From Sphingobium sp. V4 (GTDB lineage: Bacteria; Pseudomonadota; Alphaproteobacteria; Sphingomonadales; Sphingomonadaceae), in assembly GCF_029590555.1 (NCBI RefSeq), contig NZ_CP081001.1:1364001-1428000 (forward strand): a DNA stretch of 64,000 nucleotides, written 5' to 3'. The notes under the pieces were generated by a model. It was given only the letters and a program-made list of their open reading frames with translations. It had not been told where the DNA came from and did not search any database. A program made the translations under genes and the position numbers. Below, piece after piece: positions 27,193 to 36,742 of this stretch. Positions within the stretch are counted from its first letter, which is position 1, and each line of letters opens with the position of its first letter.

Positions 27193-28563
27193 CTATTCCT
27201 TGCCTTCGGTGATTCCCAGCAGCTTCAATTTTCGGTGCAGCGCCGATCGCTCCATGCCGATGAAAGTGGCCGTGCGCGAGATATTGCCGGAAAAGCGGCG
27301 GATCTGGATGCGCAGATATTCGCGCTCGAAACTCTCGCGTGCCTCGCGCAGCGGGGCGCCCATGATGGCGGACTGGCCGATCCCCTCCCCGCCGCCGCCG
27401 CTGGTCAGTTCAGGCGGCAGCATGTCCAGCTCGATCCGGCCGATCCGGTCGCCCGGCGCCAGGATCATCGTGCGTTCGATGACATTACGCAGTTGCCGGA
27501 CATTGCCGGGCCATTCATTGGCCTGGAGCGCGGCCATCGCGTCGCTGGCGATTTCCGGCGGCGGTACGCGTCGGTCAGCGGCGAAGCGGGCGAGATAATG
27601 TTCGACCAGCGGCGGAATGTCGTCGCGGCGCTCGGACAAGGGCGGGATGGCGAGCGGGACGACGTTGAGGCGATAGAAGAGATCCTCGCGGAAACGCCGT
27701 TCCTCGATTTCCGTCGCCAGGTTGAGCGCGGTCGAGGAAATCACCCGCACATCAACTTTGACCTGCCGCTGGCCGCCGACGCGGGTGAAGCTCTGGTCAG
27801 TCAGCACGCGCAGGATCTTGCCCTGCGTCGTCAGCGGCATGTCGGCGATTTCGTCGAGATAGAGGGTGCCGCCATGCGACTGCTCCAGGAAGCCGGGGCG
27901 CACCAGGCCGCTGGGGTCTTCCAGGCCGAACAGTTCCTCCTCCACCCGATCGGGGTCCATCCGCGCGGCGGCGACAATGATGAAGGGCGAATCCGCGCGG
28001 CCGCTCCAGCTGTGGAGCATCCGCGCGGCGACTTCCTTGCCAACGCCGGCGGGGCCGGAGATCAACACGCGACTGCCGGTTCCGGCGACCTTCTTGATCG
28101 TGGCGCGAACGCTGTTGATCGCCGCGGACGTGCCGGTCAGCTCGTCATCCTGGCCGAAACGCGCCCGCAGCACCTGGTTCTCCCGCCGCAGCCGCTCCGT
28201 CTCCGTTGCGCGGGCGACAAGATGGAGCAGCCGGTCGGCCTCGAACGGCTTTTCGATGAAATCGGCCGCGCCCTTGCGGATGGCGGCGACGGCTGTATCG
28301 ATATTGCCGTGCCCCGAAATCATCAGCACCGGTATGCTAGGGTCGCGACGCTTGATCTCGTCCAGCAATTCCAGCCCGTCCATCCGCGATCCCTGGAGCC
28401 AGACGTCGAGCAGCACGAGCGAAGGGCGGCGCGAATCCAGCGCATCGATCGCGCTGTCGCTGTTGGCGGCGGTGCGGGTGGTGAAGCCTTCGTCTTCCAG
28501 GACGCCCGCGACCAGATCGCGAATATCCTCTTCATCGTCCACAATCAGAATATCAAGCGCCAT
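27193..28563 (-). CDS. ntrX: Response regulator NtrX (AAA+ sigma54-type, GAFTGA loop missing)
   Basis: The protein has 456 residues. A receiver domain (Asp53 phosphorylation site, acidic pocket D9-D10, conserved Lys in IEKPF) is followed by an AAA+ domain with Walker A GPAGVGKE and Walker B LYLDEIADM, and a Fis-type helix-turn-helix at the C-terminus (GNISRTATFIGMERSALHRKL). In the loop after EELFG, where sigma54 activators have GAFTGA, the sequence reads LEDPSGLVRPG, so the sigma54-contacting loop is absent. It overlaps ntrY by 11 bases. NtrYX controls nitrogen and redox or envelope genes in alphaproteobacteria. Confidence 0.93.
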   Translation of the reverse strand: MALDILIVDDEEDIRDLVAGVLEDEGFTTRTAANSDSAIDALDSRRPSLVLLDVWLQGSRMDGLELLDEIKRRDPSIPVLMISGHGNIDTAVAAIRKGAADFIEKPFEADRLLHLVARATETERLRRENQVLRARFGQDDELTGTSAAINSVRATIKKVAGTGSRVLISGPAGVGKEVAARMLHSWSGRADSPFIIVAAARMDPDRVEEELFGLEDPSGLVRPGFLEQSHGGTLYLDEIADMPLTTQGKILRVLTDQSFTRVGGQRQVKVDVRVISSTALNLATEIEERRFREDLFYRLNVVPLAIPPLSERRDDIPPLVEHYLARFAADRRVPPPEIASDAMAALQANEWPGNVRQLRNVIERTMILAPGDRIGRIELDMLPPELTSGGGGEGIGQSAIMGAPLREARESFEREYLRIQIRRFSGNISRTATFIGMERSALHRKLKLLGITEGKE

Positions 28564-30808
28564 TGGCCGTCACTTTTCCTTTGGGCAGGGTTATCACCTG
28601 CCCTTCTTCCAGTTTTTCCAGCGCGCCGGCGGCGAACCGCAGGGTCACGCACGCGCCGCCACCTTCGGCATCGTCGAAGCGGATCTCTCCCAGATGCTCC
28701 TCGACAATCTTCTTGACGATCGCCAGGCCAAGACCCGTCCCCTTGGACCGCGTCGTCATATAGGGTTCCAATATTCGTTCGCGTTCGGGCGGCAGGCCGA
28801 TGCCGTCGTCCCGCACGCTGATCAACAGGTCGTCTCCGTCCCGCATGAGCCGCATCCGGACATGGCCACGCGGCCCTCCTTCGTCCGGAACCGTTTTTGG
28901 TTCAATGGCTTCCACTGCATTCTTGACAATATTCGTCAGCGCCTGGCCCAGCTGGCGCCGATCGCAGACCAGGTCCATTTCCTCGGCATCCGCCGAATAT
29001 TCGAAACGGATGTCGGGGTGCGCCACCTCGTGCAGGAACAGCGCATGACGGGCGATGTCGCCGATCGCCTCGCGCCGGAACACCGGCTTGGGCATCCGCG
29101 CGAAGGACGAAAATTCGTCGACGATCCGACGCAGATCGCCCACCTGCCGCACGATCGTGCCGGTCAGGCGGGTGAAGGTCGCCTTGTCGCTCGTGATTTC
29201 ATCGGCATAACGGCGCTGGAGCCGCTCGGCGGCGAGCTGGATCGGCGTCAGCGGATTCTTGATCTCATGGGCGATGCGGCGCGCAACGTCGGACCATGCG
29301 GCGCGGCGCTGGTCGGACAGCTGCTGGGTGATGTCGTCGAAGGTCAGGATATGGCGCGACGCGTCCTGCGCGAGCTTGACGGCCAGCGTGCGCAGATCAC
29401 CATGGGCGCGCACCTGGACGATGCCAGCCGCTTCCTCGGATTCGACGAACTCCGCCAGTTCGGGCGACACGTCCGCCAGCGGGCGACCGACCGGATCATC
29501 CCCCTCCTCGACCAGGATCGCGGCGGCGGAGCTGTTGAGCAGCAGGATCACGCCCTGGAGATCGACCGACAGCACCCCTGCGCTGACGCCCGACAAGATC
29601 GCCTCGATGAAGGCGCGGCGTTCATCCAGCTGGCTGTTGGCCGCGACCAGGGCGCCGGTCTGGGCCTCCAGCCGCTGGGTCATGCGATTGAAGGCGGCCG
29701 CCAGTGTGCCGATCTCGTCCCGGCTCTGCGGACTGGTGACGCGCGCCGACAGGTCGCCGGCGGTGATGCGCCGCGCCGCCGTCACCAGTTCGTTGACCGG
29801 GCGCACCATCCAGTCGGCGACCGCGAGCGCGATGTAGACCGCAATTCCCACCAGCAGCAGCGAACCGACGAACAGGGCGATGTTGAACCGCAACTGGAGC
29901 GCGCGTGACTGAGCCGAGAAGATGTCATAATCGGCCAGCACCTTCTGCGCCTGCGTCACATTGCTGAACGAAGAGGTGCCGGCATTGCGGGTGGCGTAGA
30001 GATAGATTTTGGAATTGGGATAGAGCAGCGTCACCGCCTCGACCTGGTTGGGGCGGGCCTGGACCACGATATCCTCGCCGGCCGCCAGTCGCTTCACCGC
30101 TTCGGGCGAGAGCATTTCCGACGCGGGACGATTTTCCGGATCGACGGTCGCCGCAGTGCGGGCGATGCCGTCCTTGCCGACCTCGATGATCGCGGACCGG
30201 TTCAGCTTGCGGGTGACGACCTGGTAGATATAGCCTTCGGCGAAGCGCGGGCTGGAGACTTCCGACTGGTTGAGATAGTCACGCAGGTCACCCGCCATGG
30301 TCAGCGTTTCGTCCCGCACTTCGCGCAAATTCTGCTCATAATAGCCGCGCGCCAGGTCACTGGCATTCTGCAACATGCCGCGCGCGCTGTCCGAGAACCA
30401 GAATTGCACGCCATATTGAAACAACAGCGAGGCGAAGATCACGACCAGCAGCATCGGCACGCTGGCCACGATCGAAAAGATCGCGACCAGGCGAACGTGC
30501 AACTGCCCGTCGCTGCCGATCGCCGACTGGGCCGCACGACGCTTGGCCACGCGTCGCCCGAGAAGAACCAGCAGGGCGATCGCCGGCACCAGATTCGCCA
30601 CCAGCAGCAACGCCACGATCGGCGGTGTCAGCAATGTGTAGGATTCGCGACTGCCCGACAGGAGATGATAGGTCAGACCTGCCATTCCGAGGAAAAGCGC
30701 CAAGGTGACGCCCTCCACCAGCGGCGCCAGGCGGCCCTTGCGCAGGAAGGGCGGCAAGTGCCTCCGCCATGCGGAGGCCCGCCTGCGAAGGGTAGTCGCG
30801 CCGGTCAT
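28553..30808 (-). CDS. ntrY: Sensor histidine kinase NtrY
   Basis: The protein has 751 residues from the ATG at 30808; a GTG at 30847 would extend it by 13. Several N-terminal membrane segments and a periplasmic sensor region are followed by another membrane segment, HAMP (VADWMVRPVNELVTAA onward), PAS, the dimerisation/phosphoacceptor helix with His514 in [10 protein letters not shown], and the ATPase domain (NIVKNAVEAI, then GTGLGLAIVKK). It is the partner of NtrX, whose gene it overlaps. The signal it senses is not shown by the sequence. Confidence 0.94.
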   Translation of the reverse strand: MTGATTLRRRASAWRRHLPPFLRKGRLAPLVEGVTLALFLGMAGLTYHLLSGSRESYTLLTPPIVALLLVANLVPAIALLVLLGRRVAKRRAAQSAIGSDGQLHVRLVAIFSIVASVPMLLVVIFASLLFQYGVQFWFSDSARGMLQNASDLARGYYEQNLREVRDETLTMAGDLRDYLNQSEVSSPRFAEGYIYQVVTRKLNRSAIIEVGKDGIARTAATVDPENRPASEMLSPEAVKRLAAGEDIVVQARPNQVEAVTLLYPNSKIYLYATRNAGTSSFSNVTQAQKVLADYDIFSAQSRALQLRFNIALFVGSLLLVGIAVYIALAVADWMVRPVNELVTAARRITAGDLSARVTSPQSRDEIGTLAAAFNRMTQRLEAQTGALVAANSQLDERRAFIEAILSGVSAGVLSVDLQGVILLLNSSAAAILVEEGDDPVGRPLADVSPELAEFVESEEAAGIVQVRAHGDLRTLAVKLAQDASRHILTFDDITQQLSDQRRAAWSDVARRIAHEIKNPLTPIQLAAERLQRRYADEITSDKATFTRLTGTIVRQVGDLRRIVDEFSSFARMPKPVFRREAIGDIARHALFLHEVAHPDIRFEYSADAEEMDLVCDRRQLGQALTNIVKNAVEAIEPKTVPDEGGPRGHVRMRLMRDGDDLLISVRDDGIGLPPERERILEPYMTTRSKGTGLGLAIVKKIVEEHLGEIRFDDAEGGGACVTLRFAAGALEKLEEGQVITLPKGKVTANGA

Positions 30809-30919
30809 AGTGGCTTTGTTACAACAAGCCCGTGCCCGTTCAAACACAGTATTTGGGACAAGCCATGTCGCTGGTCGATGCAGGTCGTCATTTCGTCCCG
30901 ATTTGCCACCGAAATCCCG

Positions 30920-32368
30920 TCAATCCCCCAGCCGCAGCTGGAGCGGGTCCAGGCCATGGTCGGTCAACTTCTTGCGCAACGTATTGCGGTTGATCCCCAG
31001 CAGCGCCGCCGCGCGGATCTGGTTGCCATCGACACTGGAGAGAACCTCCTCCAGCAGGACCGGCTCGATCACCGCCAGCAGATCGTCATACAGGCTACGT
31101 TGGGGCTGGCCAATGCCCACGCCCAGTTGCCGCTTCGCCCAGTCGCGCACGGCATTAACCAGCAGGTCGGCGGGTGCGGCATAGTCTGCCGGCACGGCGT
31201 CGATCGGCAGCATGTTCCGCAGCATCTCGCCGGTAATGACGTTTTCGCGGGTGAGCACCGACAGGCGCTGCATCATGTTCTGCAACTCGCGCACATTACC
31301 CGGCCAGTGCCAGGCCATCAGCAATTGCGCCGCATCGTCCGAGAGCGTCTTGCGCGGCAGCCCCTCCTGCGCCGCACGCTCCAGGAAATGGCGCGCCAAC
31401 AGGATCACGTCCTCGCGCCGCTCGCGCAGCGCCGGCAGCGCGATGGGCACGACATTCAGGCGATAATAAAGATCCTGCCGGAAGCGGCCATCCTCGATGA
31501 GCAGCGGCAGATCCTTGTTTGTGGCGGCGATGATGCGGACATTGACCCGCACCGGCTTCGACCCGCCGACCGTCGTGACCTCGCCCGACTGGAGCACGCG
31601 CAACAAGCGAGTCTGCGCCTCCATCGGCATATCGCCGATCTCGTCCAGGAACAGCGTGCCCCCCTGCGCCTGTTCGAACTTTCCGGCGGTCCGGGCGTGC
31701 GCGCCGGTGAACGCTCCTTTCTCATAACCAAATAGTTCTGCTTCGATCAGCTCGCGCGGAATGGCCGCCATGTTGATCGCCACGAATGGCTTGGTGCGGC
31801 GCTGGCCCAGGCTGTGAATCGCTTCGGCCACCAGTTCCTTGCCCGTCCCCGATTCGCCCAGCACCAGGATGGACAGATCGTTGGACAATACGCGGGCGAT
31901 CGTCCGATACACTTCCTGCATCGCCGGCGAACGGCCGACCAGCGGCAGGCCGTCATGGGGCAGGCCGCCCTCTCCGTCCGCTTCCTCCGCGCTGTGCCGC
32001 ATCCCCAGCGCATCGGCGACTGCGCGGGTCAGTTCGTTGAGATCGAAGGGTTTGGGCAGATATTCAAACGCGCCCTTCTCGGTCGCGCGGATCGCGGTGT
32101 TCAGCGTATTCTGCGCCGACAGGATGATCACACTCAGTTCCGGCCTGTTCGCCAGAATCTCGGCCACGCCGTCCAGCCCGTCGCCATCGGGCAGCATGAC
32201 ATCGGTAATCAGAACATCAGGCGCGAAACTGTCCATCAGCGCGGACCGCTCGCGGATGGAGGCTGCGGTCTTGACCTTGTGCCCCTGCCGCCGCAGCGCC
32301 TCGCCCACCACCACGCAGATGGCGGGATCGTCGTCCACGACCAGGATCGTGCCCGTCACGGCCATCAT
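30920..32368 (-). CDS. ntrC: Nitrogen regulation response regulator NtrC
   Basis: The protein has 482 residues (or 481 from the second ATG at 32365). The receiver domain has Asp56 in VLITDVMLPDGDG and Lys in LPKPF. The AAA+ domain has Walker A GESGTGKE, the intact sigma54 loop GAFTGA and Walker B LFLDEIGDM. The Fis-type helix-turn-helix is GNQIRAAALLGINRNTLRKKL minus its flanks. Phosphorylated NtrC activates sigma54 promoters such as glnA under nitrogen limitation. Its start overlaps the ntrB stop. Confidence 0.95.
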   Translation of the reverse strand: MMAVTGTILVVDDDPAICVVVGEALRRQGHKVKTAASIRERSALMDSFAPDVLITDVMLPDGDGLDGVAEILANRPELSVIILSAQNTLNTAIRATEKGAFEYLPKPFDLNELTRAVADALGMRHSAEEADGEGGLPHDGLPLVGRSPAMQEVYRTIARVLSNDLSILVLGESGTGKELVAEAIHSLGQRRTKPFVAINMAAIPRELIEAELFGYEKGAFTGAHARTAGKFEQAQGGTLFLDEIGDMPMEAQTRLLRVLQSGEVTTVGGSKPVRVNVRIIAATNKDLPLLIEDGRFRQDLYYRLNVVPIALPALRERREDVILLARHFLERAAQEGLPRKTLSDDAAQLLMAWHWPGNVRELQNMMQRLSVLTRENVITGEMLRNMLPIDAVPADYAAPADLLVNAVRDWAKRQLGVGIGQPQRSLYDDLLAVIEPVLLEEVLSSVDGNQIRAAALLGINRNTLRKKLTDHGLDPLQLRLGD

Positions 32369-33474
32369 GCCATCCCCATGGGCAGGAGGATGCGAAAGGT
32401 CGATTCGCCCGCCTCGGCGTCACGCGAATATTGAACGAAGCCGCTCATGTCGCGCACCAATTTGTCGACCAGCGCCAGCCCCAGCCCCTGCCCGTCGCGC
32501 TTGCCGGTGATGAACGGATTGAACAGATGGTCCAGGATATGCTCCGGCACACCCGGTCCATTGTCGATCACGACGATTTCGATCGGCAGGACGGCGCTGC
32601 CCTTGCCGCCGCCGACCACGACCGACACGCCATGGCGGAAGGCAGTCTCGACCCGGATGCGCGGCTTGGCGACATGCTCCAGCGCTTCGGCCGCGTTCTT
32701 GAGCAGGTTGATCATCACCTGCACCAGCGCATCCTCATTGATATTGGCGAATGGCAATGATGGATCATAATGCTTTATGATTCTTATATTTCTTGCAAAT
32801 CCTGCGGCCGCGATCCCGGCCGCGCGATCGATCAGCGGATAGATGTTGCCGGGCCGGCATTCCAATGTCCGGTCGGTGGTGAAATCCTGCATCCGGTCGA
32901 TCAAAGCGGCGATCCGGTCCACTTCGTTGCAGATGAGCTGCGTCAGCGCCGCATCCCGTCCGCCATGGCTGGATTCGAGCAGTTGGGCCGCGCCACGAAT
33001 GCCCGACAGCGGGTTCTTGATCTCATGCGCCAGGATCGCCGCGGCGCCCATGGCGGACCGGGCCCCGCCCGACGAGCCGCGATGGCCGATCTTGCGCGCC
33101 TGGCTCTGGGCATGGAGGGACACCACGCGCCAGCCGTCATGATCGACGATCGGCGCGATCATCAGGTCGACCTCCATTTCCGCGGTGCGGCCGGCATGGA
33201 CCTTGATGTCATAGGCCGCAATCGGCTTGTTGTTATGCCAGATGTCGAAGCGGGCGCCCGCTTCCGCGATCCGGATGGTGCGCGCCACATCGCTGCCGAT
33301 GATCGCAGAGCGTGCCATGTTGAGCAGGGTTTCAGCGCGGACATTGGCGTCCGCGATGCTGTTGTCGGGTTTCACCACCAGCGTCGCCACGGGCAGCGCG
33401 GTCATCTGTTCGGCCAGTGAGGGTCCGTCCTGCTGCACGCGAAGCGGCGGGACTGACGTCATCGCCCCGTTCAT
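32365..33474 (-). CDS. ntrB: Nitrogen regulation sensor kinase NtrB
   Basis: The protein has 369 residues, no membrane segment, an N-terminal PAS domain, the phosphoacceptor His150 in [18 protein letters not shown], and the ATPase domain with N box [10 protein letters not shown] and G boxes DNGPGVP and GQGLGLALV. Soluble NtrB phosphorylates NtrC and is switched by PII (GlnB). A second ATG four codons in (33462) could also be used. Overlaps with dusB upstream (four bases) and ntrC downstream make this a tight operon. Confidence 0.95.
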   Translation of the reverse strand: MNGAMTSVPPLRVQQDGPSLAEQMTALPVATLVVKPDNSIADANVRAETLLNMARSAIIGSDVARTIRIAEAGARFDIWHNNKPIAAYDIKVHAGRTAEMEVDLMIAPIVDHDGWRVVSLHAQSQARKIGHRGSSGGARSAMGAAAILAHEIKNPLSGIRGAAQLLESSHGGRDAALTQLICNEVDRIAALIDRMQDFTTDRTLECRPGNIYPLIDRAAGIAAAGFARNIRIIKHYDPSLPFANINEDALVQVMINLLKNAAEALEHVAKPRIRVETAFRHGVSVVVGGGKGSAVLPIEIVVIDNGPGVPEHILDHLFNPFITGKRDGQGLGLALVDKLVRDMSGFVQYSRDAEAGESTFRILLPMGMA

Positions 33475-34493
33475 GCAGCCCTGCGCAGCTCCGCGGGGTG
33501 GAGGCCGGTGGCGATCAGCGGCTCATAGAAGCGGGCGAGCATGTCAAGCACGGTCTTCGCGTCCGGTTCCTGGTTGACGCTGTGGCGAAACTCGGCCGAT
33601 CCGGGCAGCCCCTTGGTGTACCAGCCGATATGCTTGCGGGCCATGTTGACGCCGGTATAGCTATCATAATGGTCGAGCATTGCATGATAATGCCCGATGA
33701 TCGCCTGATATTGTTCCGCCAGCGTCGGATCGGGGATGCACGTGCCGTCGGTCAGCCAAGCCATGACCTGGCCGATCAGCCACGGGCGGCCATAAGCCCC
33801 CCGCCCGATCATGACGCCATCCGCGCCGCTCTGCTCCAGCGCCGTGTCGGCATCTTCGATGGAGCAGATGTCGCCATTGACGATCACCGGCAGCTTGACC
33901 GCATCCTTGACCGAGCGGACGAACGCCCAGTCGGCGCTGCCCTTGTACATCTGGCACCGGGTGCGGCCGTGGACGGTGATGAGCTGCGCGCCCAGATCCT
34001 CGGCGATATGGGCGAGTTCGGGGGCGTTGAGGCTCGAATGATCCCAGCCCATCCGCATCTTGACGGTGACGGGAACGTCGACTGCCTCGACCGTTGCCTT
34101 GATGAGCGCGGCGGCCAGCGGCAAGTCGCGCATCAGCGCGCTACCGGCATCGCCATTGACGACCTTCTTGACCGGGCAGCCCATGTTGATGTCGATGATC
34201 GCCGCACCGCGATCGGCGTTGAGCTTGGCCGCCTCCGCCATTTCGGTCGGCGAACATCCCGCCAGCTGCATCGACACCGGTTCCTCCAGCGGATGCCAGG
34301 CGGCCTTCTGCAACGACTGGCGCGTCTCGCGGATCATCGCTGCGGATGCGATCATCTCAGTGACGTTGAGGCCCGATCCGTAGCGTCGGACCAGCGTGCG
34401 GAAGGGCATGTCGGTGACGCCGGTCATCGGCGCCAGCACGACCGGCATGTCGATCGTTACCGGACCGATGGCGATGGGAGAAAGCCTGTGCAT
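33471..34493 (-). CDS. dusB: tRNA-dihydrouridine synthase DusB
   Basis: The protein has 340 residues and reduces specific uridines in the tRNA D-loop using FMN and NADPH. The N-terminal [13 protein letters not shown] segment lies in the TIM barrel, and the catalytic cysteine is in the conserved [10 protein letters not shown] motif. The VNGDI and [16 protein letters not shown] phosphate-binding segments are complete. In alphaproteobacteria dusB (nifR3-like) is the usual first gene of the ntrBC operon, as here. It is divergent from ispDF. Confidence 0.95.
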   Translation of the reverse strand: MHRLSPIAIGPVTIDMPVVLAPMTGVTDMPFRTLVRRYGSGLNVTEMIASAAMIRETRQSLQKAAWHPLEEPVSMQLAGCSPTEMAEAAKLNADRGAAIIDINMGCPVKKVVNGDAGSALMRDLPLAAALIKATVEAVDVPVTVKMRMGWDHSSLNAPELAHIAEDLGAQLITVHGRTRCQMYKGSADWAFVRSVKDAVKLPVIVNGDICSIEDADTALEQSGADGVMIGRGAYGRPWLIGQVMAWLTDGTCIPDPTLAEQYQAIIGHYHAMLDHYDSYTGVNMARKHIGWYTKGLPGSAEFRHSVNQEPDAKTVLDMLARFYEPLIATGLHPAELRRAA

Positions 34494-34626
34494 GATCTAC
34501 TTTGGGAAAACTGCCTAAAAAACAGGCAGCCTTTAGCGGAAATCGCGTCCGGCGGCAAGGCGCGGACAAGACGGGCCCATGGCGCCGCCCCTTTCAGTCC
34601 GCCGCGCGACCCGCTATGCGCCGCGC
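34494..34626. promoter_or_regulatory. Divergent promoter region between dusB-ntr operon and ispDF
   Basis: This 133-base gap must hold the promoters of both divergent units. It contains a small hairpin, CTGCCT at 34511-34516 and AGGCAG at 34524-34529 with an A-rich 7-base loop, which would lie in the dusB leader. I do not see convincing -35/-10 pairs. Confidence 0.4.
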
Positions 34627-35796
34627 ATGACAGCAAGCAGAAAGATTGTCGCCCTGATCGTCGCCGCAGGCCAGGGGAACCGGGCGGGCGGCGATGCCCC
34701 GAAGCAATTCCGAATCGTCGCGGGCAAGGCCGTCCTCGCCCACGCCCATGACGCGCTGGCGGCGCATGGCCGGATTGACGCCATCCATGTCGTCCTGGGC
34801 GAAGGGCAGGCGGAGACGGCGCGCGCCCTTCTGGGCGATCGTGCGGCCGCCTTCGTCACTGGGGCGAACAGCCGGCGCGGCTCGGTCCGCGCGGGGCTGG
34901 AGGCAATCGCGGCGGCGGGCGGCGCGGACATCGTGCTGATCCACGACGCGGCCCGCCCCTTCCTGCCCGGTGCTGCCATCGACCGGCTGCTCGCGGCGCT
35001 CGACCGCGACGAAGGCGCAATCCCGGTCCTGCCCGTCGCCGATACGCTGGTGCGGGGTGTCGATGGCGTGATGGGCCAGGGCGTGGATCGTGCCGGACTG
35101 CACAGGGTGCAGACCCCCCAGGCATTCCGTTTCGAGTCCATCCTCGCCGCCCATCGCGCCTGGGACGATGCGCGGGAAGCCACCGACGATGCACAGATAT
35201 TACGAGCGTGGGGCCGTGACGTCATGATGGTGCCAGGCGATGAAAGGCTGGAGAAATTGACCTATCCGCAGGATTTCGCGCGCGCCGAAGCCCGATTGGC
35301 GATGGCGTGCACCACGCGCGTCGGCATGGGGTATGACGTCCATCGGCTGGCCCCTGACGAGGAATTGTGGCTGGGCGGCATATTGGTCCCGCACGATCGC
35401 GGCCTGGCCGGGCACAGCGATGCCGACGTGGCCCTCCATGCCATTGTCGACGCCCTGCTCGGCGCGCTGGCGGAGGGAGACATCGGCAGCCACTTCCCGC
35501 CATCCGATCCGCAATGGCGCGGCGCTTCGTCCGATCGCTTCCTCGCCTATGCGCGCGACCGGGTGACGGCGCGGGATGGACGGATCGAGCATGTTGATCT
35601 GACGATCATCTGCGAAGCACCCAAGATCGGCCCGCATCGCGACGCCATGCGCGCGCGGATCGCGGAGATACTGGCGGTGCCGGTCGACCGGGTCAGCGTC
35701 AAGGCGACGACGACCGAGCGGCTGGGCTTTGCCGGCCGGCGCGAAGGCATCGCCGCGCAGGCTGTTGCCACCCTGTCCCTCCCCGCGCTATCCTGA
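34627..35796 (+). CDS. ispDF: Bifunctional IspD/IspF (MEP pathway cytidylyltransferase / cyclodiphosphate synthase)
   Basis: The fused enzyme has 389 residues and does two steps of non-mevalonate isoprenoid synthesis. The IspD half (about 1-225) makes CDP-methylerythritol: nucleotide-binding IVAAGQGNRAGG-DAPKQF and the DAARPF motif are clear. The IspF half (about 232-389) makes the 2,4-cyclodiphosphate: metal ligands D and H in GYDVHRL, and HSDADVALHAIVDALLG. The ATG at 34627 (MTASRKIV) is preferred to 34579, which adds 16 residues without family character. The IspDF fusion is usual in alphaproteobacteria. Confidence 0.95.
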   Translation: MTASRKIVALIVAAGQGNRAGGDAPKQFRIVAGKAVLAHAHDALAAHGRIDAIHVVLGEGQAETARALLGDRAAAFVTGANSRRGSVRAGLEAIAAAGGADIVLIHDAARPFLPGAAIDRLLAALDRDEGAIPVLPVADTLVRGVDGVMGQGVDRAGLHRVQTPQAFRFESILAAHRAWDDAREATDDAQILRAWGRDVMMVPGDERLEKLTYPQDFARAEARLAMACTTRVGMGYDVHRLAPDEELWLGGILVPHDRGLAGHSDADVALHAIVDALLGALAEGDIGSHFPPSDPQWRGASSDRFLAYARDRVTARDGRIEHVDLTIICEAPKIGPHRDAMRARIAEILAVPVDRVSVKATTTERLGFAGRREGIAAQAVATLSLPALS

Positions 35797-35800
35797 TCCC

Positions 35801-36313
35801 ATGCCCGATACCGTCCTACCGACCCAATTGGTCGAACTCGCCGAAAAGGTCATCATCGCCAATCGTCGCGCCGGGCGCACGATCGCCGTCGCGGAAAGCT
35901 GCACCGGCGGGCTGGTGTCGGCGGCGCTCACCGAAATCGCCGGCTCGTCCGAGGTGTTCGAAGCCGGTTTCATCACTTATTCCAATGATATGAAGGCAGA
36001 ACTTCTGAAAGTTTCGCATGATGTGCTGGACACGTTCGGCGCGGTGTCCATCGCCACCGCCTGGGCGATGGCGCAGGGCGCCCTGACCAAGAGCCATGCC
36101 CATGTCGCGGTCGCCATCACCGGGATCGCCGGACCGGGCGGCGGCAGCGAGCAGAAGCCGGTCGGCACGGTCGTCTTCGCCCGCGCCGAACGCGGCGCCA
36201 GCCCGGACAAGGTCGTGGCCGACATGCGCCACTTCGCGGACAATGGCCGGGGCGGTGTCCGCCTTCAGGCGGCGCTGTGCGCGCTGGAACTGCTGTTGCC
36301 CGAAGGGGCATAA
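35801..36313 (+). CDS. CinA family protein (nicotinamide-nucleotide amidohydrolase domain)
   Basis: The protein has 170 residues, the size of the stand-alone C-terminal CinA (PncC-like) domain, which deamidates NMN to nicotinate mononucleotide in pyridine-nucleotide salvage. The active-site segments AESCTGGLVSAALT, ITYSNDMK and ITGIAGPGGGS are complete. The larger molybdopterin-binding half of full CinA is absent. The ATG at 35801 lies four bases after the ispDF stop. Its 3' end overlaps the convergent RatA-like gene by 49 bases. Confidence 0.9.
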   Translation: MPDTVLPTQLVELAEKVIIANRRAGRTIAVAESCTGGLVSAALTEIAGSSEVFEAGFITYSNDMKAELLKVSHDVLDTFGAVSIATAWAMAQGALTKSHAHVAVAITGIAGPGGGSEQKPVGTVVFARAERGASPDKVVADMRHFADNGRGGVRLQAALCALELLLPEGA

Positions 36314-36735
36314 AGCTCGGCCGCCCGCGTCTCGAATGCGCCGATCATCTTGCGCAACGCCTTGTCGAAGAACTGCCCGGCGAGCATCTCGAACAGGCGG
36401 TTCTTGAACTCGAACTCCACTTCGAAATCGACCAGCACGCCGCCTTGCCCGTCGTCCCGAAACCGCCATTCATTGTGCAGATGCTTCAATGGTCCGTCGA
36501 GATAATCGACCCGGACATGATCGGGACGATGCTTGTGGACGCGGGAGGTGAAGCTTTCCTTCACCCCCTTGAAGCCGACGATCATGTCGGCGACCATTTC
36601 CGTGTCGCTGTCGGCGCGCACCCGGATCGCGCTCACCCAGGGCAGGAATTGCGGGTAGGCCGCGACGTCCGATACCAGATCGAACATCTGCCTGGGGGTA
36701 TAGGGAAGCTGGCGCGTCTCTTGATGCTTGGGCAT
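36265..36735 (-). CDS. RatA/COQ10-like START domain protein
   Basis: The protein has 156 residues of the polyketide-cyclase/START fold. The N-terminal Y-T-P-x-Q-M-F-D-L-V motif and the middle DGPLKHLHNEWRF segment match the RatA (YfjG)/COQ10 family. Bacterial members are annotated either as ribosome-association toxin RatA or as ubiquinone-binding COQ10-like proteins; the second role is more plausible in an alphaproteobacterium. It lies seven bases upstream of lipA on the same strand. A serine-rich tail covers the overlap with cinA. Confidence 0.85.
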   Translation of the reverse strand: MPKHQETRQLPYTPRQMFDLVSDVAAYPQFLPWVSAIRVRADSDTEMVADMIVGFKGVKESFTSRVHKHRPDHVRVDYLDGPLKHLHNEWRFRDDGQGGVLVDFEVEFEFKNRLFEMLAGQFFDKALRKMIGAFETRAAELYAPSGNSSSSAHSAA

Positions 36736-36742
36736 TGACGGA

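Noticed and set aside
26572..28716. 714-codon open frame on the plus strand
   Set aside because: It is antisense to hfq and ntrX, has no ribosome-binding site or domain, and reflects third-position GC bias.
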